A stretch of 64,000 nucleotides of DNA from Antilocapra americana. Taxonomy: Eukaryota > Chordata > Mammalia > Artiodactyla > Antilocapridae. Positions 1 to 12,295 of this stretch are shown here, one piece after another; within the stretch, counting starts at the first letter, position 1, and each line of letters opens with the position of its first letter. The DNA is taken from the NCBI GenBank assembly GCA_007570785.1, contig ML661885.1, positions 15,629,966 to 15,693,965 on the forward strand, in the 5' to 3' direction. A program made the position numbers and the translations under genes. The notes below the pieces were generated by a model. The model saw nothing but the letters and a program-made list of their open reading frames with translations. It was not told the DNA's origin and did not search any database.

Positions 1-420
1 AACAAACTGTGTTCTGTTCCTACAATAAAATACTGAACTATTCGGCAGTAAAAAGAAACAAACCACAGATACCACAGCAACATGGATACACCCCAAAAAC
101 AGTTTGCGGAATAAAAGCAGCAAAACACAAACAAGTGTATGCTACATGTGTTCATTTATATGAAGTTCTGGAACAGGCAAAACTAATAGATCATGGAATA
201 ATATCAGAATAGCTGTCTTTGATGGTGGCAAGGGCTGGGATTTACGGAAAACGGACCTCGGGGAATTTCTTGTGGCGATGGTAATATTTTATATCTTGAT
301 AGAGGCTTGAGTTGCACAGGCATATGGTCAAGACTTGTCAGCTGGTACACTTTAGGATTTGTGCATTTTATTGTATGCAAATTTTACCTCAAAAGGCAAC
401 AGAAGAACCTTCAACAAACA
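1..420 (+). mobile_element. Old L1 (L1M-type) 3' end
   Basis: Recognisable L1 3' untranslated sequence in sense: a degenerate tract for Phe-Ile-Tyr-like codons, then GAAGTTCTGGAACAGGCAAA, GGTAATATTTTATATCTTGA and the GTACACTTTAGGATTTGTGC tail. It is heavily diverged and is cut by the window edge. Confidence 0.6.
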
Positions 421-821
421 CTGAACTCAAGTTAATAACATGCATTTTAAATTACTGGGGAGGAGGAGGAGTTCATGCATGTCTACTCTGTTGAAATGCA
501 TCTCCCAAAGAGAGATTAATAGAGAGAAGCTTAAATAGAGACATATACGGTGAAGCAAGTATAGTTGTCACAACTGTAGGTGAAGCAATGAACGCATACA
601 GTTTTTCAAAATACCATTTCTGCAAACTGACATTTTACCTCTATGCATAGATACTTCTCTCATCTTTGTATGCAATCAAGTTTGATGACTGAATGATATT
701 CAAGTCCATCTGATAAATTCAAAATAAGTTATTAAGTAAAACTAGTTCAGTTTGATCTGTAGGTCTGAATATCTGAGTTCTACTAAAAATCTAAAAATCT
801 TTGCTCAAAGTAAAGACTTTT

Positions 822-1005
822 TTTAATGAGTTCTTTTTTGACACAGACCATTTTTAAAGTCTCTGCTGAATTTGTCACAATATTGGTTCTGTCTTGTCCC
901 TTTGTTTTTTTTGGCCTCAAGGCATGTGGTATCTTAGCTCGAATGCACACCGCTTGTATTGGAGGGCAAGTCTTAACCAGAGCACTGCCAGGGAAGTCCC
1001 TAAGA
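822..1005 (-). mobile_element. CHR-type (tRNA-derived) SINE
   Basis: Reverse orientation: T-rich head, GACCATTTTTAAAGTCTCTG, TTTTTTTTGGCCTCAAGGCA, and the tRNA-like end CTGCCAGGGAAGTCCC. Confidence 0.8.
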
Positions 1006-2317
1006 CTCTTAAAATGATCTGTATTATCAATAAACTGTAAGCCATTTGTACTGCAATTAGAAATATAAAATATTTTAAGAAATAATGTTAACTTAAATTT
1101 TAATGGAAAGTTTTGTTAACAACTAACATTTAAAATCTTATAGATTACTTATTTATATGCATACAGAAGGGAAAACAACATTTTTCCAGTTGTGTTATGT
1201 CAACAAAATGGAGATTAAAAAATCACAAGACACTGCAGAATCCCCCAGGGTAGTGTATAATAAGAACACTTTATTGCAATCTCAGAGTTCCTTTATCATC
1301 TATTTAGTATAAAAACCTTAACTCTGTTCCCATTTCTAAAGTAATATATTCTGTTGATAAAAGGAAGAGTTTTTACTCTTGTTGGGTATGATTTTTTTGT
1401 TTGCAATTGAAAAAATAAATCTACTTTATATCACATTCTGGGTTGGTTGGCTATAACCCAAAATATCATGCAAGGAAACTGACCTGTTCAAATTAGAAGT
1501 GGACTGGTCTCTAGGTATACTAAGCACTAAATATATCACTATGTATAAAATTGAATGAAATATAGGGGAATATGATTATGGTATTCATTAATTTATAGAT
1601 ATTAAGTTTGCTACTTCATATTATAAAGACCACATAACAAGCCTTAGCAGGATTTCTTCATTTTCTTGGGTGATATAATATATTTTTGTTCTCAGTTACA
1701 CAAATACATAGCATCACATATCAATAAAGGTCAATGAAGTAAAAGTGCTCTGCCATTTAATTGGAAGTGAGAGGTCTTTGGGTTTGTTTTTTTTTTTTAC
1801 TGGTTAATGACTAAAAGTAATAGTTAAAATGTTAAAAAAAAGTTTATTTTAAGCATTTATATTTCTAACTAGTTATTTTAAAAAACACATATCAGTTACT
1901 TTACCAAATGATTCATTACTTATTTCATGTCCTCTCTATATAATGTAACATTATAGAGTCTTCCAGTTATTAAACAAAACGCCAATAAAAAGTCACGTTT
2001 TTTTCATTACTTAATTTACCACATTTAAAGACATGAGGCATTAAAATAAATTATAAAGTACCAATAAGAATAACTTACAAAGCTCAATATATATAATATA
2101 TATGTAAATAGTTAACTCTAGTTCTTGAGTTTATCTCATGAAAAACGTGACTATAAAATAACAATGATTAAGGTATCTCAGAAATTAGGTATACAAATGA
2201 GCACTCATTAACATTCATCAAGGGAAACAGCAATTAATACAGTTGGAGAATTCCATTTTGGAATTTCCTTCCACAAGACTGCCTATCTCAAGTGTACGTG
2301 TTCTCACGCTCTCTCCC

Positions 2318-2359
2318 TCACACACACACATGTACACATGTACACACAGACACACAAAC
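2318..2359. repeat. CA-rich microsatellite, interrupted
   Basis: Cytosine-adenine dinucleotide repeat interrupted by TGTACA units. Confidence 0.9.
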
Positions 2360-2434
2360 ATGAAGTTATCCTCTTTTAAGATCACATGTTCAGATACAAT
2401 AATATTACTTTGCCAACCTCTCTAAATAATCTGT

Positions 2435-2643
2435 GCATGTATCAGTCGCTCAGTCGTGTTCGACTCTTTGCGATCCCATGAACTGTAGCCCACCAGGCTC
2501 CTCTGTCCATGAAATTCTTCAGGTAAGAATACTGGAGTGGGTTCCCATTCCCTTCTGCAGGGGATCTTCCCAACCCAGGGACTGAACCCAGGTGTCCGGC
2601 ATTGCAGGTAGATTCTTTACCGTCTGAGCTACCAGGGATGCTG
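2435..2643 (-). mobile_element. Bov-tA SINE
   Basis: Reverse-orientation Bov-tA (CAGTCGCTCAGTCGTGTTCG to AGCTACCAGGGATGCT) with flanking 11-bp duplication AAATAATCTGT / AAATAATTTGT at 2424-2434 and 2645-2655. Confidence 0.92.
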
Positions 2644-2865
2644 GAAATAATTTGTAGTTATTTCTAAAAATCAAAGCCCCACAAAAAGTGATAAGGTTGC
2701 TACCAAAAGAATGTTTGGAAAATTCTCAAGACATTTCTGAAAGTGGAAACTTACATGTCTCACCAAAATAAACATACAGTGCCTCCCAAGATGCTAAGAT
2801 GGCCACTTCTTATTGAAAGTATTGGAAGAACCAATACTTACTGAAACGTACATGCTCTGGAATGT

Positions 2866-2897
2866 GTGCGTGTGTGTTTGTGTGTGCCTGTGTGTTA
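2866..2897. repeat. TG-rich microsatellite, interrupted
   Basis: Imperfect TG dinucleotide run with C and TT interruptions. Confidence 0.9.
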
Positions 2898-2936
2898 TAA
2901 CTGCCACATCTGAAGGAAGTGTCAGAATGGAAAGAA

Positions 2937-3062
2937 CTGGGTCAGATATCAGAAAGTCTAGGTTTGAATCTCAGCTCTACCGTTTATAAGCTGTGCAAGT
3001 TTGGATAAGTCCCTTCATTTCTTTGGGTTTCAGTTTCCTCATGTTTAAAATAAAAGTTTGTC
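2937..3062 (+). mobile_element. MIR SINE
   Basis: Contains the conserved MIR core: GGTTTGAATCTCAGCTCTAC followed by TCAGTTTCCTCATGTTTAAA. Confidence 0.85.
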
Positions 3063-3067
3063 TAGAT

Positions 3068-3366
3068 CAGCACAGTCCAATAGAAATATAAAGTGGGATA
3101 CATTTGTAATTTTTATAGCCACATTTTAAAAAGTAAAAAGGAAGAGATGGAATTAACTTTAAGAATATATATTTATTAACCTGATACATCCAAAATATTC
3201 TCATTTCAATATTTAATCAACAAAAAGTCATTAATGAGATCTTACACATTTATTTTTGGTACTGGATCTTTGAAATCCTTAATGGCACACATCACATGTG
3301 AACAAACCACATTTCCAACACTCGGTAGCCACATGTGGCTAATGGTTAACATATCAGATAGCATGG
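3068..3366. mobile_element. Old hAT-type non-autonomous DNA transposon (MER class)
   Basis: Starts CAGCACAGTCCAATAGAAAT and carries the inner block TAGCCACATGTGGCTAATGG near its other end, as in mammalian hAT/MER elements with CAGTGCTGTCCAATAGAA termini. The exact family is not assigned and the termini are eroded. Confidence 0.55.
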
Positions 3367-4004
3367 ATCTAAACAGTTGCTAACAGTTCTTTCCATTTTA
3401 AAAACCTACTATTACTTTGCTGTCAAAATTAATATATTAGCACCAGAATTAATAGAAAATTCAGCACAAACATATGAAAACCATAGATTAAATGCTTCCA
3501 AGGAGCATCTACTTTCATCAGGAAAGGTTCATTAATTTCCTATTTTATCTGGCGTTTTTAAACTCTGGATGATTTTTCCCAACCCTGAACAATCATTAAG
3601 AAGTAAAGAATGGCAATTATCTTCTGGACTCAACCCCACAAAGAGCGGATTACTTAATCTATCAAACTGGCTTAAGTCTATTAATAATTGCCAAGTCCCC
3701 CATTTCATATTATGTGATGCAAATTTGGCCTTAATCTGAAGCTTAGATCTTTATGTAATCATAAAAATCATAAGACTGTTTTTCAAATGAATAAACATCC
3801 AAAATTACTATTACAGTGATAAAGCCTATTTAGTTTTTGCTTTGTTTCATGTAGCCTAAATAACTAACACTATCAGGGTTTTATATCAGTAGCACAAATG
3901 AATTAGTGTTCAATAATAAGATATCATTCTGTTGATTATTGGGAGTTTATTACTGGGAAAGGCCATGTTCATTAAAACAGATCAGAATATCCAATAATAT
4001 TTTC

Positions 4005-4193
4005 TTTTTTTTGAAAGATTTTTTTGATGTGGACCATCTTTAAAATCTGTATTGAATTTGTTACAATATTGTTTTATGTTTTGATTTTTTGGCCATGAGA
4101 CATGTGGAATCTTAGCTTCCCAACCAGAGATCAAACTTGTACCCTTTGCATTAGAAGGTGAAGTCTTAATCAATAGACTGCAGGAAAGTCCCA
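4005..4193 (-). mobile_element. CHR-type SINE
   Basis: Reverse copy with the same layout as 822-1005: TTTTTTGATGTGGACCATCT, TTTTTTGGCCATGAGACATG and an eroded tRNA-like end GACTGCAGGAAAGTCCC. Confidence 0.8.
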
Positions 4194-4522
4194 ATAATAT
4201 TTTCTTAATAATAATTGAGAAAAAGAATTCAGCCATTAGCTATGCCATATCATTAATCATTTAGTCATTTAAAGGCTGGAGCAAAACCTACTTGCATCAC
4301 AGGACAACTTTTTAATTATTAATTACACCTATGAGAGATTCTTACAAGTTTTTTTATCTCCAGGAGCAATTGTACATCATCTCAATTAGATTATTTGTTT
4401 GTTATACCAAACTTTACAAAAATTAGATAGATGTGCTCTCTGACATTAGTATAATCTTCTGAACTTTCTCTTTCCTCCTTAAATTCATGATAGAACGAAC
4501 ATTCAAGTGTTTCTGTATCATT

Positions 4523-4641
4523 GGGGCTTCCCATATGGCACTGGTAGTAAAGACCCTGCCTGCCAATGCCAGACAAGTAAGAGATGAGATGAGGGTTCGA
4601 CTCCTGAGTTGGGAAGATGCCCTGGAGGAGGGCATTTATTT
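4523..4641 (+). mobile_element. Bov-tA SINE, truncated
   Basis: Sense tRNA-like head GGGGCTTCCCATATGGCACT through GTTGGGAAGATGCCCTGGAG; the 3' half is missing. Confidence 0.85.
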
Positions 4642-4832
4642 AGCAAAATTCTTATCTTTTTTAAAAAAGCTGCTAATAAAACATTCTATATGCTTTATGT
4701 AATAAATGTTTCTGCAAATCTCTAAAATGTACTTCAACACTGTATAAAGAGAAAGTTGATGATACTAATTTATAGGTAGAAATGTAACAACAATGATCCC
4801 TTAACAATGAGCATAACATACACTGTTTGTAA

Positions 4833-5040
4833 GGGCTTTCAAGGTGGTGCAGTGTGAAGAATCCACCTGCAATGCAGGAGATGCAGGCTTGATGCCTAGG
4901 TCGGGAAGATCCCCTGGAGGAGGGAATGGCAATTCACTCTAGTATTCTTGCCTAGAGAAGACCATAGACAGAGGAGCCTGGCAGGCTACAGTCTGTGAGG
5001 TTGCAAGGAGTCAGACACTACCAAGGGGCTGAGCATGCAC
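4833..5040 (+). mobile_element. Bov-tA SINE
   Basis: Full-length but diverged sense copy, from GGGCTTTCAAGGTGGTGCAG to the 3' block AGGAGTCAGACACTACCAAG. Confidence 0.9.
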
Positions 5041-5411
5041 ACAGGCATATTATGTTTGTAAATTTGTCAGTAGGATAAAATCACATTATCTGGAGTCAAT
5101 TTCCTACATGATTTATACTATTTAAGGAGCATTCAGCACAGCCAGTCAGACACATAATATTGTCATGTCTGGAGGAAAAAAGATAAGCATTATTGCTATT
5201 CTGCTTTTACATGGCAGTGGCCAATGAAGAAGGTAACAAAGGCGGAGTCGGAAAACCCTGAATGTTACGTGGTCCACTCCTACTGTACTGCCTGGCACTT
5301 TGAGGATGTGTAATGTTTGCTGTGTGAATGGCCATACAGCAAATATACTATACAGTATATAGTATATATGTGTATAAACACTGTAACTTGCATTCATTCC
5401 ATCTATAACAA

Positions 5412-5456
5412 AGCACACATATACATATACACACAGTATATGTACTGTGTACACAT
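5412..5456. repeat. CA/TA-rich simple repeat
   Basis: Alternating purine-pyrimidine run (ACACATATACATATACACAC and related units). Confidence 0.8.
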
Positions 5457-5734
5457 ATTTCCTTTTTTTCTTCCTAGCTAGAGAAATTTGTTGGTAAGAA
5501 CTTTTAATCTGATTCTAAAGTCTGAATCTTAGCTCCCCATTTGGGTGACATCAAAGCTCAAGTCTTTTTCCTACTTTCATTCATTAAGAACTCCATTCAT
5601 TCATATTTAGGTAGCCAGCATATGATAGGCACAGGGCTGATACAAAAAGAATAAGTATTTCATGGAGACAAATACACAGACCAATCATTATTGTTTTATA
5701 AACAAAGGAATTGCTATTTGGGAGATTAAGAAAT

Positions 5735-5800
5735 GTGCCCAAGGTAACCCAACCTGTAAGTGCAAGAATCAAGGGTCAAATCTCAACCTAGATGTCTTCC
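5735..5800 (-). mobile_element. MIR-like fragment
   Basis: Reverse MIR core remnant: AAATGTGCCCAAGGTAACCC and the following TGCAAGAATCAAGGGTCAAA. Confidence 0.45.
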
Positions 5801-5843
5801 AACTATTCCCAGAGCTGAAACACAACAAGAGTTGGAAAGGAAA

Positions 5844-6281
5844 TGTGATGGTTAACTTTATGTGTCAGCTTGGCTAAGCTGTGGTGAACGGTTGCTTGAT
5901 CAGACGCTAGTTTAGATACTGTGGTAATAATATTTTGTAGATGTAATTAATATTCATAAGCAGTTGCCTTTAAGTAAAGGAGATTATCCTCAATAGTGTG
6001 GGTGGGGCTCATCCAATCAGTTGAGATCTTAAGAGCAAAATTGGGTTTTCAAAGAAGGAATTTTGCCTCAACACTGTAACACAGAAATCCTGTCAGCCTG
6101 CCCTACAGATTTCAGACTTAAGATTGCAACATCGACTCTGCCTGTGCTTCCAGCTTGCTGACCTGTGCTATAGACTTTGGACTTGGCAGCCCCCACAACT
6201 GCATGAGCCAACTGTTGAAAATGTCTCTCTATGTATGCATCCTACTGGATTTTGTTTCTCTGGAGAACCCTCACTGATACA
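5844..6281 (+). mobile_element. Ancient solo LTR, ERVL / MLT2-type
   Basis: Starts TGTGATGGTTAACTTTATGT and ends TCTGGAGAACCCTCACTGATACA, split here only by description. Inside are GGGGCTCATCCAATCAGTTG and CACAACTGCATGAGCCAACT, as in MLT2-type LTRs. It begins TG and ends CA. There is no internal retroviral gene; only the LTR remains. Confidence 0.75.
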
Positions 6282-6506
6282 AGAAGTCATAGCTAAGTAC
6301 AGAGGTTGGGGAAGCATCAAAGCATGCAGTTCATGGAAGTGGAATGACAAAGATGAACCAAGGAATCGAGAGTAAAACTTGGGTATTGCAGCATTTAAGT
6401 GGCCAGTAAAAGATGAGGAGTCACAAGAAAGAGGTGAGTCAAAGGAAAAGAGGATTTCATAAAAGAGGGAAGTAATCCTGCAGAAAGGTCCAACAGGAGA
6501 GCTGTG

Positions 6507-6624
6507 TATGTGTGTGCACCACGTCGCTTCAGTTGTGTCTGACTCTTTGCAACCCTATGGACCGTATTCTGCTAGACTCCTCTGTCCACGGGATTCTCCA
6601 GGCAAGAATATTGGAACGGGCTGG
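6507..6624 (-). mobile_element. Bov-tA SINE fragment
   Basis: Reverse 3' half: CGCTTCAGTTGTGTCTGACT to CTCCAGGCAAGAATATTGG; the tRNA-like part is missing. Confidence 0.88.
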
Positions 6625-6910
6625 AGGGCTGAGCACAGGCCCCGATATTTGGCAAATAGTAGGACAATGGTGACCATGGCCAGGACAGTTGTGAATGCGA
6701 CTGGGATGGAAATCATACTGTATTCATTGATTACCTACCAGTAAGGAGAAGGGTGACAAGCGGGAAAAGTTTGGCAGTTGAGGAAAGGAAGAAAATAATG
6801 GCTCAAAAAAGAAGGCAAAGTAGAGGGGAAGATTACTTTAGATGAGCCAGAGACTTGCAAGTTGAGGGAGACAGGCCACTGGAGAAAATGAAGGTAGATG
6901 GCAACTGTTG

Positions 6911-7025
6911 AGAAATCAAGTTCCGTCTATGGCCATACCACCCTGAACGCGCCCGATCTCGTCTGATCTCGGAAGCTAAGCAGGGTTGGGCCTGGTTAGT
7001 ACTTGGATGGGAGAAATCAAGTTCC
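6911..7025 (+). repeat. Target-site duplication around the 5S retrocopy
   Basis: Perfect 14-bp direct repeat AGAAATCAAGTTCC at 6911-6924 and 7012-7025; with a preceding G it is 15 bp. The GAGA at the right border belongs to both the 5S sequence and the repeat, so target DNA and RNA shared a short match where reverse transcription was primed. Confidence 0.95.
6925..7014 (+). pseudogene. 5S rRNA retropseudogene, 3'-truncated
   Basis: Bases 6925-7014 match nucleotides 1-90 of mammalian 5S rRNA with two C-to-T changes (5S positions 6 and 63). The copy starts exactly at 5S nucleotide 1 and stops after GGGAGA, losing the 3' third including part of box C and the terminator. A 14-bp direct repeat, AGAAATCAAGTTCC, flanks it (6911-6924 and 7012-7025). 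There is no poly(A) tail. Boxes A and IE remain, but without the 3' end it cannot make 5S rRNA. Confidence 0.97.
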
Positions 7026-7236
7026 TAAAGACATGAAAGGTCCTAGAATATGGGCTCTAGACCCCAGGGGTAAGGGATAACATGAATCAGAAGTGAAAAG
7101 CTGTTTGTCTAAGACAAGCAGCATATAGATATGACACTAGGGCTCCATGCCTTTATTTATCCTTTATTTTCTCAGGGAAATTTAGAGGTGAGGTTATCAC
7201 TGGGAGTCTTATTAAATCATATGTGTCTAGCACTAT

Positions 7237-7444
7237 GTTCTTAGTCACTCAGTCATGCCCCACTCTTTGTGACCCCATGGACAGAGCAGCCTGGTAGGCA
7301 CACTCCATGGAGATTCTCCAGGCAAGAATGCTGGAGTGGGTTGGAATGCCCTCTTCCAGGGGGTCTTCCCAACCCAGGGATCAAACCTAGGTCTCCAGCA
7401 TTGCAGGCAGATTCTTTATCATTTGAGCCACCAGGGAAGCCCAG
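7237..7444 (-). mobile_element. Bov-tA SINE
   Basis: Reverse full-length copy with flanking duplication TCTAGCACTAT (7226-7236) / TCTAGTACTAT (7445-7455). Confidence 0.93.
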
Positions 7445-7720
7445 TCTAGTACTATAAGAGATTCAAAGAAGCATGAGACCCATTCGCTACCAGTCTACTT
7501 GTTCAGCTAATACGGCCTAGTACATATTTAGTCACTGAACAGAGTTTTTATCCATTCCTGGAGTTAAATTATTACTAGTACGGGGTTATACAATAACCAT
7601 TAGCAAAACACACTAATTTCTGTCAATAATTAGTAAAAATTACTATTGGTCCTCTGCTTTTCATCATTTGTACAAATTTTTAAATAGAAGCTTGAAAATA
7701 AGATTTCCAGTACACGGTTT

Positions 7721-7932
7721 GGGGCTTCCCTGTTGGTTAAGTGGTGAAGAATCTGCCTGCCAAAGCATGAGACACGGGTTTGATCCCAGGGTTGGGAAGG
7801 TCCCCTGGAGAAGGGAATGGCAACTCACTACAGTATGCTTGCCTGAAGAATCCCATGGACAGAGCAGTCTGGCTGGCTACGGTCCATGTGGTTGTAAAAG
7901 AGTCAGACACAACTTAGCAACTAAGCAACAAC
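7721..7932 (+). mobile_element. Bov-tA SINE
   Basis: Sense full-length copy, GGGGCTTCCCTGTTGGTTAA to CAACTTAGCAACTAAGCAAC; the flanks (ACACGGTTT / ACACATGGTTT) look like an eroded target duplication. Confidence 0.92.
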
Positions 7933-9719
7933 ACATGGTTTAGTTGTAATTCCAATTAAAAAGTAACTATGTGATCTTAGTGTCTATATGAAGAGATCAC
8001 TACTACATATAAAAGCATGATAAAATAGCACAGTATTCTCTGATCTTACCATGTTCAAACGTTTAGAAGACTACACTTGAGATTAATGATCGATAAGACT
8101 TCTTCATTATTTTCACAACTGTGAATGTGAAGTTATTAGACAAATAATATGCAACATTTTTTCCTTAAAATATAAAGGAATTTGAACATTTTTCTCACAT
8201 TCTATGAAACTATGAGATGGGTGGTTAGATGCTAAAATCTTTAGGTTCTCCAGTGATGCATTAACTAAACCAAAAGGACAACTTTACTCATTTCAAAATG
8301 TTTTATTATAACAGCAATCTTCGAAGACAAACACAAAAGATTCTATCATGCTTAGATTTTAAAACATAAATAACCAATTTAATGCATCACTAATAATGTA
8401 CAATAGATGTCTTCTTGTAGTACCAATTCAAATAAGAGACTGATGTAATCTGCCAGGTACTTCAAAGTAACTAATTTGCTAATAAGAAAACACTTCTATT
8501 GTGCAAAATTCCCTACTAAAAAAAATTGCAGAAACCTTCCCAGTTGGATATTTACTAAATAGAAGTGTTGAAGTCTCATTAAAAATGCTATTTAATAAGA
8601 AAAAGAGGACTAAGTACTTTAGATCTTAAAAATGTATCTTAGGCTTTTAAATGGAAATATATCTCTATGCAAAGAAAATAGATATTAATGGCAAAGTATG
8701 ACCTATTTTAGAATTGTATATTTATATTCAATGCATTTATATTTCATGTCTTCAAATTTTAAATATCTATTACATCTATTGCTATTATGTTATACACTCT
8801 ATATACACACACTCCAGATACTTTATCTATGAAATAAGTATAGTAGTACACTTCACTTTTCTACAAATCTTCCCCAGCAAGAATAGGTAAAACATTTCCC
8901 AGATTCTAAACTTCTGAAGGTAAAGGCTTAGGTCAGTCTTCTGATCATACTGTATTATACTGTTTAACATAGGAAGAAACCTTAGACTTCTGCCTTTTCT
9001 CTTACCTATCATGGAATCCATAATTTCAGCCTTAAAAGGAAGAAAAAAAAAAAAAGCAGTTCAAAATTCAACAAGTATTTCCCCAGCATGTTTAATAAGA
9101 TTATTGTTCGTTGACAAAGGCCATTTGCAATTTGTCTTTTGGCCTACTAATGTCAAGCAAAATATAAATGTAAATTAAGACATGTTCACTTATCTGTTGT
9201 TTCTTCTCCAGAAGCAGCTAATCCTGGGAAAGTACCTCTTATTCCACAAGGGAACAAGAAAGAAGGAGTTTCCATTTCTACAGTCACTGAAAGAAGGGTG
9301 TTCAGAAGTAGCCCACAGGAGATGATTCTTCAGGCTCCTTTCAATGGTATTCAAAAGACCCAGGATCTAATTCTTTGATTTTTTTATGGCTAATGATAGA
9401 GGGACAGAAGTAACACCTATTGTGTTACCAACAGAAGTAACATCCTACTGTTACACTAGCATTTTCCTCCACCACATACTAGATATTTTAGGACTTATGC
9501 TCTCAATGAAAGAAAAAACCTAAATCATTTGAACCATATAGTAATAAATTACATTATCAAGGGAAGCATTATATTATTTATTCCACAGAATTTTAGAACT
9601 AGAAAAAAAGATATTTCTTGAATTTGCTAAATTATTTGTGGCTTAATATTAATGGTTGGGTATGTCCTATGCCAGTACATTAGCCATGATTGCTTTGCAT
9701 GTTTGCAAATTTTCCTGGC

Positions 9720-9930
9720 TTCTTATGACCTGCTGGATGAGACCCAAATCCTTTGTCCTGGTATCCAAGACACTTAACAGTCTGATCTCTGTCTCTCTAG
9801 CCCCTGTTCTCACTAAGATCCGAAGACCAACATTACACTTCAACCAAAAGGTTCTGCCCCCTAGACGAGCCTCCCACCTCCCGGCCAGTGCCTGGGCTCC
9901 TGCTAGCCCAGCTGCCACACCAAATACCTT
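9720..9930 (+). mobile_element. L2 LINE fragment
   Basis: Matches the L2 3' region by recognition: GAGACCCAAATCCTTTGTCC and CTCTGTCTCTCTAGCCCCTG, then a proline-rich C/G stretch. Short open frames here derive from it. Confidence 0.5.
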
Positions 9931-10887
9931 TTATTAAATGCCTTTTTTCTCTATTGTTTATTGGGAAACCTGATTTATCCTCTTTTTCTAGAGAAGGCCA
10001 CCTTCTGCATAATATTGTCTTAGTCAAAATCATCCTTAAGGGCCCCCCAGATTTCTTAAACATTTTGCTGATGTTTCTCATAGGTCCATTGTCTTTAATT
10101 TGCATTATAGATCTTCTTGTCATCAGGGTAATCAATCTTTAGGGACAGCATTCATTTCTATTACACACCTTGAGACACATATCACCACACTGCTTGGATG
10201 CATCAGGCATTCAGTAAAGGTTTATGGAGTGAATTAACTTTTATGTAATCATAATCTTTTATTCTGGATTTATTCTTACATGAGCAGTCACTGTAGAAAC
10301 CAGCAGCAAAAACCATCACTGCCTATAATCTCCTTTCAAAAGCAAACAATAGAAATGATGAATCTCTCAATTATAAATTCAATTGGAGGTGAGACTAGAG
10401 ATCAGCCTCATTCATAAAACGAGACACTAGAAGCCCATAACAATACTGACAACCAGGGACTAAGCAAGGGGCCCTGAATGATAGGTTTTCTCATAACTAT
10501 GAAAAAGATATACTGCATATCAAAGCATGCATGGGACACACTATTTGATGTAAAACAGGAATGAGTACATAGTACACTGAAGTGCTAGATAATGAAGTTT
10601 TGCTGAACACATTCTTTCCTACGCTATTGAAGTGGTCAAATTTTAAAACCTCCAAATCAATGAGGCTTAAAGTAATAGCAAGGCTCATTTCCTGGGATGA
10701 TACATGATTCTCTGTTCAGAGTTCTGTCATCTGCATAAATTGAGAAGCTCGTAATGAAAGAATTAATAAAATCGGGTTTCCTTTCACAGAACTGGTCAAA
10801 ACAGTGAATCACAATTTGAAAGTTACTCATCTAAAACAACAACAAAACATCCAAACTCCTTGCCTCTGGTTTAAAACGCAACAGTGC

Positions 10888-10907
10888 TTTTTTTTTTTTT
10901 TTTTTTT
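10888..10907. repeat. Poly(T) tract
   Basis: Run of 20 T, followed by an L2/MIR-like tail (AACAAATATTTGTTGAATGG). Confidence 0.95.
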
Positions 10908-11178
10908 GGCACATAAAGATGTTGAACAAATATTTGTTGAATGGATGAACAAATGACTGGCTGCTTTTTTAAATCAGAATATCAAATAAGAACACTGTGT
11001 CTAGTGAGGCAATGCTAATATCTGAGCATGTACTTTAGAGGAAGAAACTAAAAACTGGCTTCTTGGGTGCAATTTGAGAAATGTTCCCCCAATTTTTTAC
11101 CATTTCTGCTTCTGTGGAACTACAGCTTCAAGGGCACTCCATTGCTCTTTGTGATTCTGGCCTGAGCTTACAAACTTT

Positions 11179-11204
11179 AGTGGGGCGGGGGGCGGCGGGG
11201 GGGA
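11179..11204. repeat. G-rich tract
   Basis: Several runs of 4-7 G separated by single C, A or T bases; could form a quadruplex on the plus strand. Confidence 0.8.
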
Positions 11205-11642
11205 GTCCGTTTCTGTTAAATAAAAGTAACTGGTCTGTTGCCTTTTTAAAGACGTCTGGATAGAAGAAAGACAAAGTAAAAACATATATCAAAAGGAAAA
11301 AACAATACCTAAGAGAAGGGAAATCACTAGCAGTGCCAATGTTGAAAGTAAACGTGGATCATCACTTGCTGACTCTAACAAAGAAAATCTTTTGAATAGC
11401 ACAGTTTAAACTGCTGTTTTGTCTCAGGCTATTCTGAAGTATATTCTAAGTCCTATGAAATTAATGAAACCTCCAGAAACTTTTGTATTCATGCAAAAGA
11501 GAAATGCAACCTAGAGTGATAGACACTGGTTGAAAAAGGACTTCTGAGAGCTTCCTACAAGCTACCACTAGACACAGTAGCTTATTTAAAATAGAATTGG
11601 TCATTTAGCTCAGGGTTCTTTAATAGTATTTTCCAAAGACCT

Positions 11643-11812
11643 ACTGTAGAGCACAGGAAACTGCTTAGTGTCATGTGGCAGCCTGGATGGGAGGGGAGTT
11701 TGGGGGAGAATGGATCCATGTGTATGTATGGCTGGGTCACTTCACTGTTTATCTGAAACTACAACATTGTTTGTTAATCAGCTATATCCCAATACAAAAA
11801 AAAAAGATAGTA
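11643..11812 (+). mobile_element. L1 3' end
   Basis: Ruminant L1 tail in sense: GAGGGGAGTTTGGGGGAGAA, GTATGTATGGCTGGGTCACT, ATCAGCTATATCCCAATAC and an A-tract. Confidence 0.85.
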
Positions 11813-12226
11813 TTTCCCAAGAACTCTAGGGACAAAGCCGTGAATGGCCACAGTCATTTTGTCCTTGTATTTTATATAAATATTTCAGTATTTTGTGTGC
11901 ATCCCCGAACATTCATAACTGTTTCCTACCAAAAATCAACACGAGGGGTATCCTCACCTCCACTTCACAGGCAACTTCAGGATTACACAGACTGTGGATT
12001 TCAAATGTATAGGGTGTTTGGTTTTTTCAAAATGACGGATTTAAGGACACATCACTTAGGAAGAAATGGCAAAGCTGGGCTTGGGAGCCCTGCTGTTTTC
12101 TCTCTCTCCAGCAGCTTACTTTTGCCACCTAGTGGGGGAGGCAGTTTCCTAGCCACGTTTGTGCTTTGCAGGAGGACTGTCTCCTTCTTTTAAGATCTAA
12201 GAGCAAAGGTGAGCTTCTTAGTAGAA

Positions 12227-12264
12227 TATGATCAAACATACTTCAGTATGATCAAACATACTTC
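12227..12264. repeat. 20-bp tandem duplication
   Basis: TATGATCAAACATACTTC occurs at 12227-12244 and again at 12247-12264. Confidence 0.9.
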
Positions 12265-12295
12265 TCTTTCATATTGGGGATTTTAGAAAGTTTGG

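Noticed and set aside
6124..6375. 83-codon open frame
   Set aside because: Lies mostly inside the MLT2-type LTR, which does not encode protein.
7721..7800. tRNA-like sequence as a possible tRNA gene
   Set aside because: It is the tRNA-derived head of a Bov-tA SINE, as are the other copies; the cloverleaf is degenerate.
11675..12193. 172-codon open frame on the plus strand
   Set aside because: It starts within an L1 3' tail and continues into unique intron; no recognisable protein and no splice context.
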